NCBI RefSeq assembly: GCF_025370935.1
Contig: NC_133479.1
Location: 2,153,320 to 2,217,319, forward strand
Length of the DNA stretch: 64,000 bases
DNA from: Choristoneura fumiferana
Lineage: Eukaryota; Arthropoda; Insecta; Lepidoptera; Tortricidae
Reading direction: 5' to 3'
A program made the translations under genes and the position numbers. Of this stretch, positions 49,201 to 59,700 are shown piece after piece; position 1 is the first letter of the stretch; each line of letters opens with the position of its first letter. Under the pieces are notes generated by a model. The model was not told the DNA's origin, searched no databases, and was given only the letters and a program-made list of their open reading frames with translations.

Positions 49201-52200
49201 TAAGGTAAATTGGTGTAAAGTGTACCGCAATTTATTTTATAAACAGGCTAGGAGCCTAATTAACCTCTTCACCCCCCACCCCCCATCCAATTTCTATTTT
49301 CACAATTTCAACCCAACGTCAATCAAGTAAATAAAAGATCACATTTAATTTTCTTTTCTCATACATCTACGCCATGTAGTGTCAGGTCGTCGTGAAAGAT
49401 AAAGGTGTGTACTGACCGAGGCCCCTGGCGGCGACGTCGGTGGCGACGAGCACGCCGCGCGGCGCGTGCCGGAACTGCGCCAGCACGTAGTCGCGGTCCT
49501 GCTGGTTCTTGTCGCCGTGGATGGCCAGCGCGCGCCAGCCCGCGCGGTTTATCGACTTTGTTATGTCGTCCACCTGGAATGACCTAGTTGTTGAGAGAAA
49601 AGCAACGCGACAGGTCTTGGACGGTGTAATATCTGACGCGGTGGTAAAAGGTTTGATCTTATCAGAAATACCCATAGTACGTTAGTGGCTATCAGACATT
49701 GAAAATATACAGTTAAAAAGATATAACTGAAATTACACTGTAGACCAGACCAGAGGTTCTCACCGTGGACCCCCAGGGTCTACAGGACACCAGATGGGGT
49801 ACTAGCTATCTAGTTGAAGTTCCGCGCGAAGTCACGGACCCGGGTCATTATTCGTGCATTTCAACCACCTCTATTTTCGTGGTCACATTTTGTTATGAAT
49901 GGGAATAAGAATGTGACGACATTTTCGATTATTTTTTAGACGTCCAAGTACAGGACGTCTACTACAATCTGGGAACTGTAACAGAATCTTCTATCATGCC
50001 AACAAAAATGTGCCAACGTATATCAAATAAAATAAACGCTCGAATAATGACACCCCCCAACCCCCCCGAACTTTGAAGCGCTACATCTATGTCATTTTTT
50101 GTTTGATTCACAAAAGTTCAATTCCAGTCCAATATTTTGTGATAATCTAACCAGCAGACTAAATAAAATATTATTTTTTCCCAAGAATCTACCCAATTCT
50201 TGTTACAATCTTAGTTATCTTACCTTTCTCTTGGTTTCAGCAAATATAATAGTCTTTGTCTCTTCTTCGGACGAGATCTCAGTCAACAGCGTGATGAGCT
50301 TATCATTCTTCTCCCACTCCTCGCAGACGTCCACGATTTGCAGGATGTTGTGATTGGCCGATAGGGACAAGGAACCAATGTTGATCTGAATGTAGTCATG
50401 GAGGAACTCTTCTGCTAGGTTACGGACCTCTTTGGGCCAGGTTGCTGACCACATGAGCACCTGAAACAGGAATTTAGTTTTATATTGCCATTTAAAATTT
50501 TAACTCTTAAGGTGATTTTCCACCGGCGAGGCGAGACGTGAAGTGAAATTTGTAAAGCAGCGACCGCGGCGGCTCGCGGCGGGCGCGCAAGAATTCATAC
50601 AAATTTCAATTCTCGTCTCGTCTCGCCAGTGGAAAATCACCAGTAGGTTGCCAATCTACTGGAGCGAAGCAGTGAGCGAGGTAAAAATCCACGCTCTTCT
50701 GCAGTGGGCAGGAAGTCCACAACTAGCTAAAAAAAAGCATACAAAACCGTGAAACGGAGCGAGGAAGAGGAGCAAGGAACCGAGACGGAGAAGCGAGTGC
50801 GAGCGGGGAAGCTCCACGAATGGACAAACAGTCTGCAACTCCACTCCGCATTACTTCTCCCTCCGCTTCGCTATCTAGACCCACGCCTCCGCATTACTTG
50901 CTCACGCTACTCTGCTATCTAACTCCGCACCTATTATAGACACAGTCCGGAACTCCGCTCCGCTACGCTCCAGTAGACAGATAGCCTTAGGGCGAGAGTA
51001 CATATGCCTGCAGCCAAACTTAACATCCTACCATCAGTCAGATGGATGATCGAGTCCTCACCTGTCTGTCGGGGCGAATCTGCTCGATGATTTTCCTGAT
51101 CTGAGGCTCGAAGCCCATGTCCAGCATGCGGTCTGCCTCGTCCAGCACCAGGTAGGTGCAGCGCTTCAGGCTAGTTGTACCTTCGATTTAATGATCATTA
51201 TAATTAACCATTCCAATGTAAACAAAAGTAGTTGATGTGTTGATAGGACTGTTCACTTCCTAACAGGTTCATTTTCGCATATTCTCCTGAGCCCTCGCGT
51301 ACTTTATAAAGTACCAATTAACACTAAGAATAACAGCCGAATGTACTTTATAAAGTACAAATTGTACATTGAATAAGAATTTAAAAAAATTCGAAATAAA
51401 ATCCAAAATAACAAAGCTGGTGAACAACGTCCACGTCGTAAGTAGTAGTATGTCTGTTAGAAAAAGTTCGGGCCCAGGAGGTTATAAATTCCAAAAAAAT
51501 AAGTGGCGTGAGCCCAGGTCTGCTTGAGTGGCCATAGGTTTCTACTAGGCTTTTTTTATTATAAGAGGACGGGAAGTCATCTGATGGGAAATGATCACCA
51601 TTGCCCATGAATATCAGCAATTCAAGGAGAGTCACTAGTCTGTTGCTGGGCTTTAAAAGTAAACCTCTTTCTCGAAAGCCCCATTGTCATAACTGTCTAG
51701 AAACACTGCTGACGGAAGTTGAATAGGCACCTACTACAGTCTTTTTATGTGTCAATAAATAATCAAAATGAGATGAATAAACTTGATTTGCCCCTCTGCG
51801 GAACCTTAACAGTCACGTCAACCGACCTCCGCGAAGTAACACATGAATCTATACAGTTCGTAATATCAATTATTCAAAGACTATTTCACAAGATTGTCTA
51901 TCTCTACCAGCCTCACCTTTCTCCAAGAAGTCGATCAGCCGACCAGGAGTAGCGATGACAATCTCGACGCCTCTCTCCAGGCAGCGCCCCTGAGGGCCCT
52001 TCGGGGCTCCGCCGAAGATGCAAGTGTTGCGCACCGCCACGCTTTGACCGAAGTCATTGGCCACCTACAAGAGACAGAAAGCTGTTTTATAAGTGCTGAA
52101 TTCATGAAGCTGTCAACGTTGATTTAGTAGGGACAGAAGTAGATTTTGATTCTGATTAGGCTAAGTCTAAAGCTACACGTATGAGCAAGCGCGCGAACTT

Positions 52201-55200
52201 TTGACTCGATGAGCTTTTCGCTTTTGCCACTTAGGTGTGTAAATTTTAGCGAAACATCTCGTCGAACTACAAGTATGCGAACTGGTATATTGTAGGTATG
52301 ACGTTAAGTGCTGGTTTCATGTTTCTGATAAGCTTCTGGTTTATGTATAAGTCAACGCACGTAAAAAGAGCTCTGGGTGGCTAGTGGAGGGGATACGTTT
52401 GCGCATCTGTCAACTAACAAGCCAATGGCGTGACGGCCGTGCGCGCTACTATGCCCCCTCCCGCGTCCCCCACCAATTTGGTCCGTATTTAGCTCACTGC
52501 GCAGGTATGTCGCCAGGAGCTCTTTTTACGTGCGTTGATTTGTAACATATATTTCTGTGATGCTGTAATCTGCAAACAGATATATGTGGTGTTGGTAGTA
52601 AAGTAAAAATATGTAGTTCATTGATACACAGAGATGGCATCACTGATATATGTTACATGGAATATCCGGAACTTATAGGAGAGGGGTGAAATAGGCCGTA
52701 AGTGTTAAAGTCCAGTAACACTATTTATTTAGTGTAGCCTAGTATCTAGATTTCATTAGAAAAAAGATAAACAATCTTGTTAAGTATTTTTATCGAAAAA
52801 GTAAAAACTATAAATGACTATAATTATCTGATTAGTCATTTGTTACTTCACAACAAACAACAACATCCTGGCCATATACATCCCACTACTGGGCACAGGC
52901 CTCCTGTCAGTATGAGAGGGCTTGGGCCATAACTCTCACGAGAGTCCAGCGCGGATTGGGACCTAGTTATGTGCTGCTAAACAATTGAAAAGATTGTATA
53001 CCTTCTTTCAAATGCTGAAAAAAATTTAGGTAGCACACGCGTAGTTTTCTCGCTTGTCATTCAATACATCCTATTCTAAATGAAATGACCCAGTTGGACA
53101 AAGTGTAGGCAGAGAGGAAACAGCGCGTGAGTGTCGTTTCACTGCCAATAGTATCTCTTAGATCATAGACGACAAAAAGCATTTTTGTCTATGAGAGCTA
53201 TGTCAAGTGCAGACAAGTATCAACAATACCAATAATATGATTTCCGCATTTATACATTTAAGGTAACGACATTGTAGGACTTTATTTAAACTGTTCAAGA
53301 TATTGTCATATTATTATACTGCCCTCTTAAAGTAAAAGATGCTATCACAAAAAATATCACATTTGAGTTATTTAGTCCATAGACTTAAGATTTTTGTAGA
53401 TTTGATTTGATTTTTTTGTTGTTTGTTTGGTTTTTGTAGATTAAGATATTCTGCATCAGAGGGTATAAATAACTCAAGTATTTTTTGTAATACAGCCTTT
53501 TACCTTAGATAGGAACTGCAGTATAGTACTTCAATCAATGATATTTTTTTTTTATTGATAATGTACTCTATCAGGGCCCAATTCCCTAACTACATAAATA
53601 CAAGCTAATAGTATTATAAATTTTTAATTTAAATTGACTAATATTATTAATGTGTACTTTATTAATTTTATTCAATGCAATGCGATTGGGCCCTGCTTGC
53701 ACTTGTCAGTTACTTGATTAATTTTGTGAATAGCAAACCCAGCTGCCCAGACTACACCAATGTTGAAGCAACAAGAATACATAATTAATGAGGCATGATT
53801 AAATGAAAAACATACTACAATTTATTACTAAGTCACAAAGTTAATGAAAGTTTTCTTTAATTAAGGCAGTTACTGAAGTTTACTTAGGCTGGTATACCAC
53901 CAAAATTATGCGAGGCCATTAAAAAACTATTCAAATAATGGCTATATTGACTATAGATAGCGCATTACTTACACTATAGTCATTACTGTATTATTATTTT
54001 TTATCTATCAACCAGGGTGCCAGTAGACAGATACAGTAAATGTGATTGCCAGCATGTTTTACAGTATATCTACAGCGAGTGCATGCAAGAGACAACCTTG
54101 TTTTTGAATTTGGTGAAAAGCCAGACTGGAAATCTATGTGGGTAGGATAACAAGTACACCTCAGCACAGACATCTCTAAATAAACAATAAAATGTAGATA
54201 TATTAAATATTCTTGTAAGAAATGGACATATTTATGTCTAAATTCAAGAGAGTGACAGTGCTGAGGAATTAAGCAATGATATCAGCAGAGCCTGACTCAA
54301 TAATTATGATAAGACTTCATTATTATCTGACATAATTATTTTATCATTGTTGGCTTCCCCAAAGGTCAAAAATCATTAAACATTCATGACAGGAAATGAA
54401 TGATTTTATCCCTATCTTCTGTAGAAATAAAGCTAGTTAAATAGTGATAATGGTTAACTAATTAGAAGGCCTATAAATTAATAAAAGTAAATAAAATCAA
54501 CACAAATAAATAAAATAGAACCAAGTGCTAAAACAAAACTAAATACACAAAGGTTACGTTCAGAAACCTGACCTAGCTTCAAACTTGAATTTGGAATAAT
54601 ATTTTAGAATGAACAGTCTGGGTAAGTTAATGCCAAAGAAATTAGGTTTTCGAACATAGCCTGCCTGCTAACTCTACATATTAATATTTGGATAAATTTA
54701 CAATCTGCTGTACGTCCGTGTTGGGATCGTCCATCATCTCTGCTGGGATCCCGTTCATCAAAACCAGAGTCTGGTGTTGCATAAAAAAAACAAATTCTCA
54801 TTACAAGACACTATGATCATTGAAAAGTTAACTTCTGCAGCTCTGGTACTTTCAAAATACAAAGGCAGGCCATTCTACCCTAAACTGTTTTCTGCAACTA
54901 TTCCACTTGTTATCTGCAATCAGCTATGGTATGGTATCCATTATCAATTGATAGCAATTGCAAAATTAGTTTCAAAAATTTCGACAATATATTTTAAAAT
55001 AAACATTGTAACTAAAAAATACCATAATTTTTACCTGTTGGATTTGTTGAGCAAGCTCTCTAGTAGGAGCTAATACTAAAACTATTGGACCATCATCCCG
55101 TAGCAACCGTGGTTGATTTATAATATGCACTATCGCTGGCAGAATATAAGCCAGGGTCTTTCCAGAACCAGTTTGAGCAATACCAACTAAATCTCGCCCT

Positions 55201-55781
55201 GATAAAGCTATGGGCCAGCCCTGAGCTTGAATAGGCGTCGGGTTCGGAAAGCCTTGCTTCAGGATCTCTTTCATGGCATAGTCGGGGAATCCACCTTCCT
55301 CAAAGTACATCGCAGGGGCAGGCACGTCGCGCCCTTTGACAGTTATCTGGTGCTGGCTGCGATAGGCCTCTATCTCGGCGGCCGGACGTTGCTGTACACT
55401 ATCGGCGGGAACGTAGAAATTTTTCTGGAACGGGATCAGCTCCACAGTGTCCCAGCGGATTTTACGTAAATTGCCACCGGGCTGGTCGTTTTTAAAGTTG
55501 CTACGGAAGTCGTCGCGGCCTCCTCCACCGCGGCCTCCAAAGCCGCGCCCGCCACCTCGACCGCCGCCTCTGCCGCCATCCCGGCTGCCGAACCTACTGC
55601 CTCCCCTGTCGTCAGACCTATCACCACTTCTAGAGCCTCCTCGGCCTCCGCGTCCGCCCCCGCGGCCTCCACCGCGACCACCGCCTCTCCTATCGTCATA
55701 CCTGAATCAAAACGTTACACAGTTATTAACAGTTAACTCAGCTAAACCAACGGAAAGTGAGATGCAAGCATCAACTTACAT
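42949..55781 (-). CDS. Rm62: DEAD-box ATP-dependent RNA helicase, DDX5/p68 (Rm62/p62) type (682 aa)
   Basis: Minus-strand exons join at 55781-55780 (AT of the start codon), 55701-55035, 52064-51917, 51180-51062, 50460-50224, 49573-49417, 46210-46071, 45398-45299, 44606-44475 and 43295-42949, with consistent phases and 682 aa. Helicase motifs are complete: Q motif (GFPNPTPIQ, Gln159), I AQTGSGKT 176-183, Ia PTREL 213-217, Ib TPGR, II DEAD 286-289, III SAT 317-319, V ATDVAARGLD and VI HRIGRTGR 465-472. The GAPKGPQ segment and the ANHNILQIVDVC segment mark the DDX5/DDX17 subfamily. The N-terminus (about residues 5-80) and C-terminus are RGG/Gly-rich, with a Pro-rich tail (YNMYAQPPPPP). It is expected to be a nuclear RNA helicase acting in splicing, transcription and RNA silencing. 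It converges on ATP synthase d and diverges from the tektin. The start codon is split by an intron, and an alternative last exon is possible at 54770-54681. Confidence 0.95.
43540..43885 (-). repeat. tRNA-derived SINE (third family), copy 2, in p68 intron 9
   Basis: Inverted relative to 22680-22905, with a longer shared flank (CTTTTACGGTCATCCCGTAA). The CGATGAGGGCTACGGCATAG end block is in the same orientation as in copy 1, so the two copies differ by an inversion or a composite structure. Confidence 0.6.
43651..43724 (-). repeat. tRNA-like cloverleaf inside the SINE
   Basis: A perfect 7-bp acceptor stem (GACCAAC/GTTGGTC), a perfect T arm (CTGGG TTCGATT CCCAG) and a CGGTA/TACCG anticodon stem. 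The anticodon loop lacks U33 and the D arm is weak, and no coding role is claimed: a tRNA pseudogene or SINE head. Confidence 0.6.
44225..44384. mobile_element. MITE with CCCCCTTATTCATAAA ends, 160 bp
   Basis: ATCCCCCTTATTCATAAACG ... GTTTTATGAATAAGGGGGTA; in p68 intron 9, about 90 bp from exon 9. Confidence 0.75.
44475..44606 (-). CDS. Rm62: p68 helicase exon 9 (RGG-rich)
   Basis: It encodes GRGRFRDRDDDRNGGG followed by repeated GGGRGRGGG/RGGSR units, an RNA-binding RGG tail. The long opposite-strand open frame here (44417-44830) is a Pro/Arg shadow of this GC-rich repeat. Confidence 0.9.
44814..44960. mobile_element. palindromic MITE in p68 intron 8, 147 bp
   Basis: CAGTACCACTACCATGAGTT ... 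AACTGATGGTAGTGGTACTG with arms of about 62 bp (GACCGTACTCGATAGCGACG core) and a short centre. Confidence 0.85.
45299..45398 (-). CDS. Rm62: p68 helicase exon 8 (end of core)
   Basis: It encodes AKDLMSVLQEANQ...NPKLLELAQCGMGFKGKY, the end of the helicase core. The acceptor TTTGTCAG follows a T tract; the donor is GTAAGC. Confidence 0.92.
46071..46210 (-). CDS. Rm62: p68 helicase exon 7 (motif VI)
   Basis: It encodes residues 444-490: DVEDVKFVINYDYPNNSEDY, HRIGRTGR and TGTAYTLFTPNN. The acceptor is GATGCAG and the donor GTAATA. Confidence 0.95.
46211..49416 (-). other. p68 intron 6 (3.2 kb)
   Basis: No exon recognised. It holds a GC-rich unassigned patch at 46590-46700, a second-family SINE at 49000-49240, and an open frame at 48364-48726 without domain signal. 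Confidence 0.55.
49000..49240 (+). repeat. tRNA-derived SINE (second family), copy 2
   Basis: GGCAGATATTTTTATGAAAA and TTTGCTCTCGAGTCTTGAGT match 15812-16100; the head is decayed. Confidence 0.6.
49417..49573 (-). CDS. Rm62: p68 helicase exon 6 (motif V)
   Basis: It encodes residues 392-443, including IHGDKNQQDRD and ATDVAARGL. It is much more GC-rich than the flanking introns. The donor is GTCAGT. Confidence 0.94.
50224..50460 (-). CDS. Rm62: p68 helicase exon 5 (SAT motif, start of RecA domain 2)
   Basis: It encodes residues 313-391: MWSATWPKEVRNLAEEF through the ANHNILQ segment to IIFAETKRK (motif IV). The acceptor TTTCAG sits about 50 bp from a palindromic MITE in the intron. Confidence 0.95.
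50511..50641. mobile_element. palindromic MITE, 'CCACCGGCGAGGCGAGAC' family, copy 2
   Basis: GGTGATTTTCCACCGGCGAG ... CTCGCCAGTGGAAAATCACC, 131 bp, in p68 intron 4 about 50 bp from the exon 5 acceptor. Confidence 0.8.
50653..50976. mobile_element. probable MITE with CTACTGGAGCG ends
   Basis: CTACTGGAGCGAAGCAGTGA ... GCTACGCTCCAGTAG; the interior is rich in GGAGCGAGG / CTCCGC words, partly inverted. Confidence 0.5.
51062..51180 (-). CDS. Rm62: p68 helicase exon 4 (DEAD box)
   Basis: It encodes residues 273-312: YLVLDEADRMLDMGFEPQIRK and the following helix. The acceptor is TCGAAG, placed by phase and by homology to the GKTNL region of the family. The donor is GTGAGG. Confidence 0.92.
51240..51400. 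repeat. TACTTTATAAAGTA repeat, copy 1
   Basis: The palindrome TACTTTATAAAGTA occurs twice here (51300, 51342) followed by AAATTGTACATTGAA; the module recurs at 62990-63140. Confidence 0.55.
51917..52064 (-). CDS. Rm62: p68 helicase exon 3 (GG and TPGR motifs)
   Basis: It encodes residues 224-272 (VANDFGQ..., GGAPKGPQ, ATPGRLIDFLEK). The acceptor is CTTGTAG and the donor GTGAGG. Confidence 0.94.
52349..52542. mobile_element. MITE with AACGCACGTAAAAAGAGCTC ends, 194 bp
   Basis: AAGTCAACGCACGTAAAAAG ... CTTTTTACGTGCGTTGATTT inverted ends. Confidence 0.78.
52867..52970 (-). repeat. tRNA-derived SINE, 3' fragment
   Basis: CTGGCCATATACATCCCACT / GAGAGTCCAGCGCGGATTGG, as 2404-2525. Confidence 0.55.
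54681..54770 (-). CDS. candidate alternative last exon or small ORF in p68 intron 2
   Basis: On the minus strand a T-rich tract and acceptor (ATGCAACACCAG) are followed by 29 codons and TAA: TLVLMNGIPAEMM, then DDPNTDVQQI and VNLSKY. The block is GC-richer than the surrounding intron and looks coding. It is in phase 0, exactly the phase left by p68 exon 2 (ending LAQQIQQ), so splicing in would give a truncated helicase with the Q motif and motifs I/Ia but no DEAD box. Alternatively the in-frame ATG at the acceptor starts a 33-aa small ORF, or the block is the last exon of another minus-strand gene. I do not recognise the peptide. The downstream 1.7 kb is AT-rich and mostly free of recognisable transposons, as a 3' UTR could be. 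Confidence 0.4.
   Translation of the reverse strand, partial: TLVLMNGIPAEMMDDPNTDVQQIVNLSKY
55035..55701 (-). CDS. Rm62: p68 helicase exon 2 (RGG domain, Q motif, motifs I and Ia)
   Basis: It encodes residues 1(part)-223: the Gly/Arg-rich N-terminus, the KNFY pre-core segment, the Q motif, AQTGSGKT and PTRELAQQ. It ends in phase 0 at CAACAG|gtaaaa. Confidence 0.95.
55780..55781 (-). CDS. Rm62: p68 helicase, first coding exon: AT of a split ATG
   Basis: The minus strand reads ...GGGAAAT|gtaagt; the next exon starts with G after ...gattcag. AT+G makes ATG, followed by YDDRRGGG. An in-frame TAG lies 27 bases upstream of this ATG in the same exon with no other in-frame ATG between them, so this is the only start that keeps the frame. 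Confidence 0.7.
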
Positions 55782-56396
55782 TTCCCTGAAGATCGCGTGA
55801 AATCTCTAATTAACACAATAAACACAATTTACTATTTTTAAAGTACTGTATCGCGATTAATAATAACTTAATTTACAAATAAAATATTTGGTGATATGGC
55901 GAATAAAACTCAAAACCACAAAGCCTCGGAAACCTCAGATCAGAATGCCGACCGCCATATTGAATAAGTTAGTTAGGTTTTTTTTTCTGTGAGAGGAGAG
56001 AGAGTTCCGTGGAGAGTTTAAGTTGACGCTGTTGACTTGATTTTCGCTTCGAATTTGTGTAAATAATTTTAAGCTAAAAATTTTGTTGATCTATGAACAT
56101 GATGTGCACAAAAACCATCAATAGAATGTTTTATTTTATGTAAAGAATAAAGTTAGGGCTGAACGGCCAAGTAGTCACGGCAAGTAGTAAATAAATTATC
56201 ATTATCCTCTGCTTTGTCTCTGGTATATTTTCTGGTTTTGTTTTCTGGCGGGAACTGAATTCGGGCGGATTGCATCGCACGATATTTACCCAAATATTTA
56301 CCGTAGGTATCGTTAATTAAATATCAGTGTTTTATTGATATAATAATTCGTTTAAGTGATATTAAAAAATAAATAACGAGACCGACTTTAATTTCA
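55782..56396. promoter_or_regulatory. divergent interval between p68 helicase and tektin
   Basis: The two start codons are 721 bp apart and point away from each other. The interval contains the 5' UTR of p68 (with AGAATGCCGACCGCCATATTG at about 55940-55960, a YY1-like CCGCCATATT element) and presumably both promoters. No TATA box was called with confidence. Confidence 0.45.
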
Positions 56397-56471
56397 ATGA
56401 ACTTACCAAACTCACCGAATATGACCCCTTACAACGGCGAAATCAAAACCAGTATTGATCAAACCAACTAA
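56397..56471 (+). other. upstream ORF (24 codons) before the tektin ATG
   Basis: The ATG at 56397 opens MNLPNSPNMTPYNG... and stops at TAA 56469-56471, 31 bases before the tektin ATG; a second in-frame ATG is at 56421. If it is in the transcript it could dampen tektin translation. The transcript start is not known. Confidence 0.35.
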
Positions 56472-56502
56472 GTCAGCAAAGTCAAATCATGAAGCGGGAA
56501 TA

Positions 56503-56711
56503 ATGGACGCATCAATTCCTGTTTTCGAAAAGCCCCACCCTCGCTTGAGCGTCTTGGACTGGACTAGGAACATCCAGCGATTGCAGAATGAAGCCAGAAT
56601 CCGTCGTTTCGAGTCCTATGAGTTGAGACAAAGAGCTAATCAGTTGAGGAATGAGACTTCGGTGACTACGCGATGGGATAATTATGTTAATAATGAGCTA
56701 TTGAGAGATAG
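56503..56711 (+). CDS. tektin exon 1
   Basis: It encodes residues 1-69 (MDASIPVFEKPHPRLSVLDW...). This ATG is chosen because the nearest earlier ATGs open short frames that stop before or out of frame with it. Confidence 0.85.
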
Positions 56712-59700
56712 GTAAGTAAAAATTTGGTAAATGGTATGCTTCACGAAGTTTACGGTACGGGTGGATAACTCCACAGAACACAGAAATATGTCTGTTCCGC
56801 TGATTTTAATGAAATTTGCGCTTTAAAGTTGAATATTTTTCAAACAAATCACTGAATCGAAAAATCGTTTTAGCAACCCCCTGGTTTTGAAGGACCTATC
56901 CAACGATACCCCACACAACGAGGTTGGATGAGAAAAATAAAATCACCCCTACTTTACATCTATGGTAGGTATTCTAAAAATTTTTTAATTGGACCAAGGA
57001 CTGATAGACAGACAGACATGGCGAAACTATAAGGGTTCCGTTTTTGCCATTTTGGCTACGGAACCCTAAAAACCGGCCAAGAGCGTGTCGGACACGCCCA
57101 AGATAGGGTTCCGTAGCTATTACGAAAAAATCAAGTAATAAGTATTTTTGTAAGGATTTCGTGTTGTGTGGAAGATATCCAAGTTTAGGTATACCTTAGG
57201 CTGCTATTTACTCTTAAACGACTAATAATTCTCAAGCAATCTTAAGGTGATTTTCCACGCGGCGGCTAGCGGCGGGCGCGCGAGATTGCATACAAATTTC
57301 AATTCTCGACTCGCCTCGCTTCGCCGGTGGAAAATCACCATTAGCCGTTATAATTTTCCTTGTAAATTTGATATATATATACTTACTTATTACCATCCTA
57401 AATTGTTTAAATTTTTTCAACCCAACAGTTTACATTTTAGAGGGGGAGGGGGGCGCTCGATTTTAATGAAAATTTGCATTTTAAAGTTGAAATTTTCGCA
57501 AACATAACGGAATCGAAAAATCGTCTCGGCAAACCCCCAATGGTTTTAAAAGACCTATCCAACGATACCCATACGGCATACCCCACACTATAGGGAAGGT
57601 CGAGAAAAAAAAATCATCCCCATTTTACGTCTATGGGGAGTAGGAACCCTAAAAAAATTTGTTTTTCGACGATCAATAATAATTAATTAATTTAAATACT
57701 TAATGGTGTAGGTAGTTCCACTTATAGTCATTTTTTTGTGATGTTCCAGAATATTCCTAGTAGACTCGTTTCGGGAGAAACAACGCTTTACGCGTGAGAT
57801 GGTGCGCGACGAGATACGCGCTCTTAAGGAGGAGAAAAATGCTACAGAATTGCACTTAGAATCGTTACAAGTACCGCTTATGGTATCGTCTCAGTGTTTG
57901 TCGAACCGTGACCAGAGAGTGCCTCCTGAGCTTACTAGAGATCAGCTTGCAGAAGAGTTGAAACGGGTAAGTTGTAGGAATATAAATAATTGGCATACGT
58001 AGGTAATCCAATTTTTTCCAATTTGTCTCCATTCCATGCGGGTCAGATACCTACTACCTACCTACTTCCCTCAATTTTTCTCTTATACATGAACGCCTAC
58101 AGGAACTTCACATAATAGAAAACAGCAAGCGGACCCTCACTGATGTCTGCCACATGGGATGGGAGAAGCTGAAGGAACTCACCAATGTATACTGCAGGCT
58201 GGAACGTGAGATTCAAAACAAAGATGAGACTATTAACTTGGAAACGCATGTTAAAGACTTGGATAGAGAGAGCTCTGATATATCTTTTAAGCTAGAGCCT
58301 ACGAGAATACCTGCTGAGTAAGTTAAGATCTATATCAATTATGGATGCTAAATAGACAGTTCTAGTTGTTGATACATTCATACTTAGAGGTGCCGCGGAT
58401 TGCCAAGGAGAAAATATTTCTGTAACCTGTATCCGTATTTTACCTGTTTACTAAGTGGATCTGCAAAGGGTTTTCTGCACATGTCGACGGAAAGAACATG
58501 TCTAGTCACCTTTTTTAAAAAATTGAGATTTTACTTGATTTTACTCTCAAAGTGTAGAGCTCGCACAGTACTGTAGTTATTACTATTGAATTAAAATAAT
58601 TAAATAATCTGAAAACAATATTACTTTTAAAGAAATGGTAACCACAGTACCTAATTGTGCGTGATGAGATGAGATGACTAACTTTGAAACCGCTATAACT
58701 CAAAAAGTTGCTTAGGTTACTAAACATGTTCTTTCAGTGGACCCTTCACATGATGTTCTAAAATAAAAAATAAAAAAACGGATAAGTATCTGTTACGTAC
58801 ATAGGTACGATATGTTAGAACCGAAATGAATTTGAAACGTGTTCATTTATTAGCAGCAAAAAAAGATGTTTAAGGATATTTTTTCCACGATCCGAATAGC
58901 TCTAAACCAACTTTTTACTAAATATCCCATAACATTTCAGATCAATGACAGAGGAAAGCTATGTCAATTGTATTGAGAACACGGTTAAAATAGCTGAACA
59001 GCTGATGTCGGAGTCGAAAGCCTTACGAGCTACGATGTTCAAGAGCCGAGAGCAAGCCAGGAATCAGATGTATGCTCAGTCGCAAGAGCTAGAGATGATG
59101 ATGCGACGAAGGATCTATGACGTGCAGAGGGCTAGGAATGAGATGGAGTGGCAGAAGTATAAGGTACTAATTTGTAGACGAACGAAGGACGGACGAAATT
59201 AAATTCTACTGTTACAGTTCGCTTCTTGTGCAGAATCGATCAATCATCATCTTGGCTTAAATACGTCCCTCTGCAGAGCACAGACCTCCTTGGGACGTAG
59301 TTCTAACACGGGTTCAGTGCGAATTGGGAACTTCACACACACCATTGCTACTTCACGTTTTCCTTTACCTTAAAGCAGATGTTAAACAAATGTAATTTCG
59401 CTCATAAATACCGAAACACTTAATAGCTACGAGCTAGGGGTCGAATCTACGACACTGCTTTAGAGGCCATAGGTCAAACCACTAAACTTACCTACTACGA
59501 CTTGGTCCATTTCGATGGGATTTCGATCGATACTTGAGATAAGTGGTGTGCAGGATATGCATATTCGTGATTATGTTTTCGTTAATAACAAAGAAGACGT
59601 TTGCTCAGCAGTGGGACGGAATAGGCTAACAATAATAATAATATTTGAAACTTCCAGCTTGAAAGCAGTATGCAGAAGGTGGAACGAGAGATAGAGTCCC

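Larger units (their letters stand above)
52065..55034 (-). other. p68 intron 2 (3.0 kb)
   Basis: It holds the 52349-52542 MITE, a SINE fragment (52867-52970) and the candidate alternative exon (54681-54770). 53000-54680 is AT-rich with no recognised repeats. Confidence 0.6.

Noticed and set aside
55447..55800. 117-codon Pro-rich open frame, plus strand
   Set aside because: Antisense of the p68 RGG-rich N-terminus; composition comes from CCTCCGCGG repeats.
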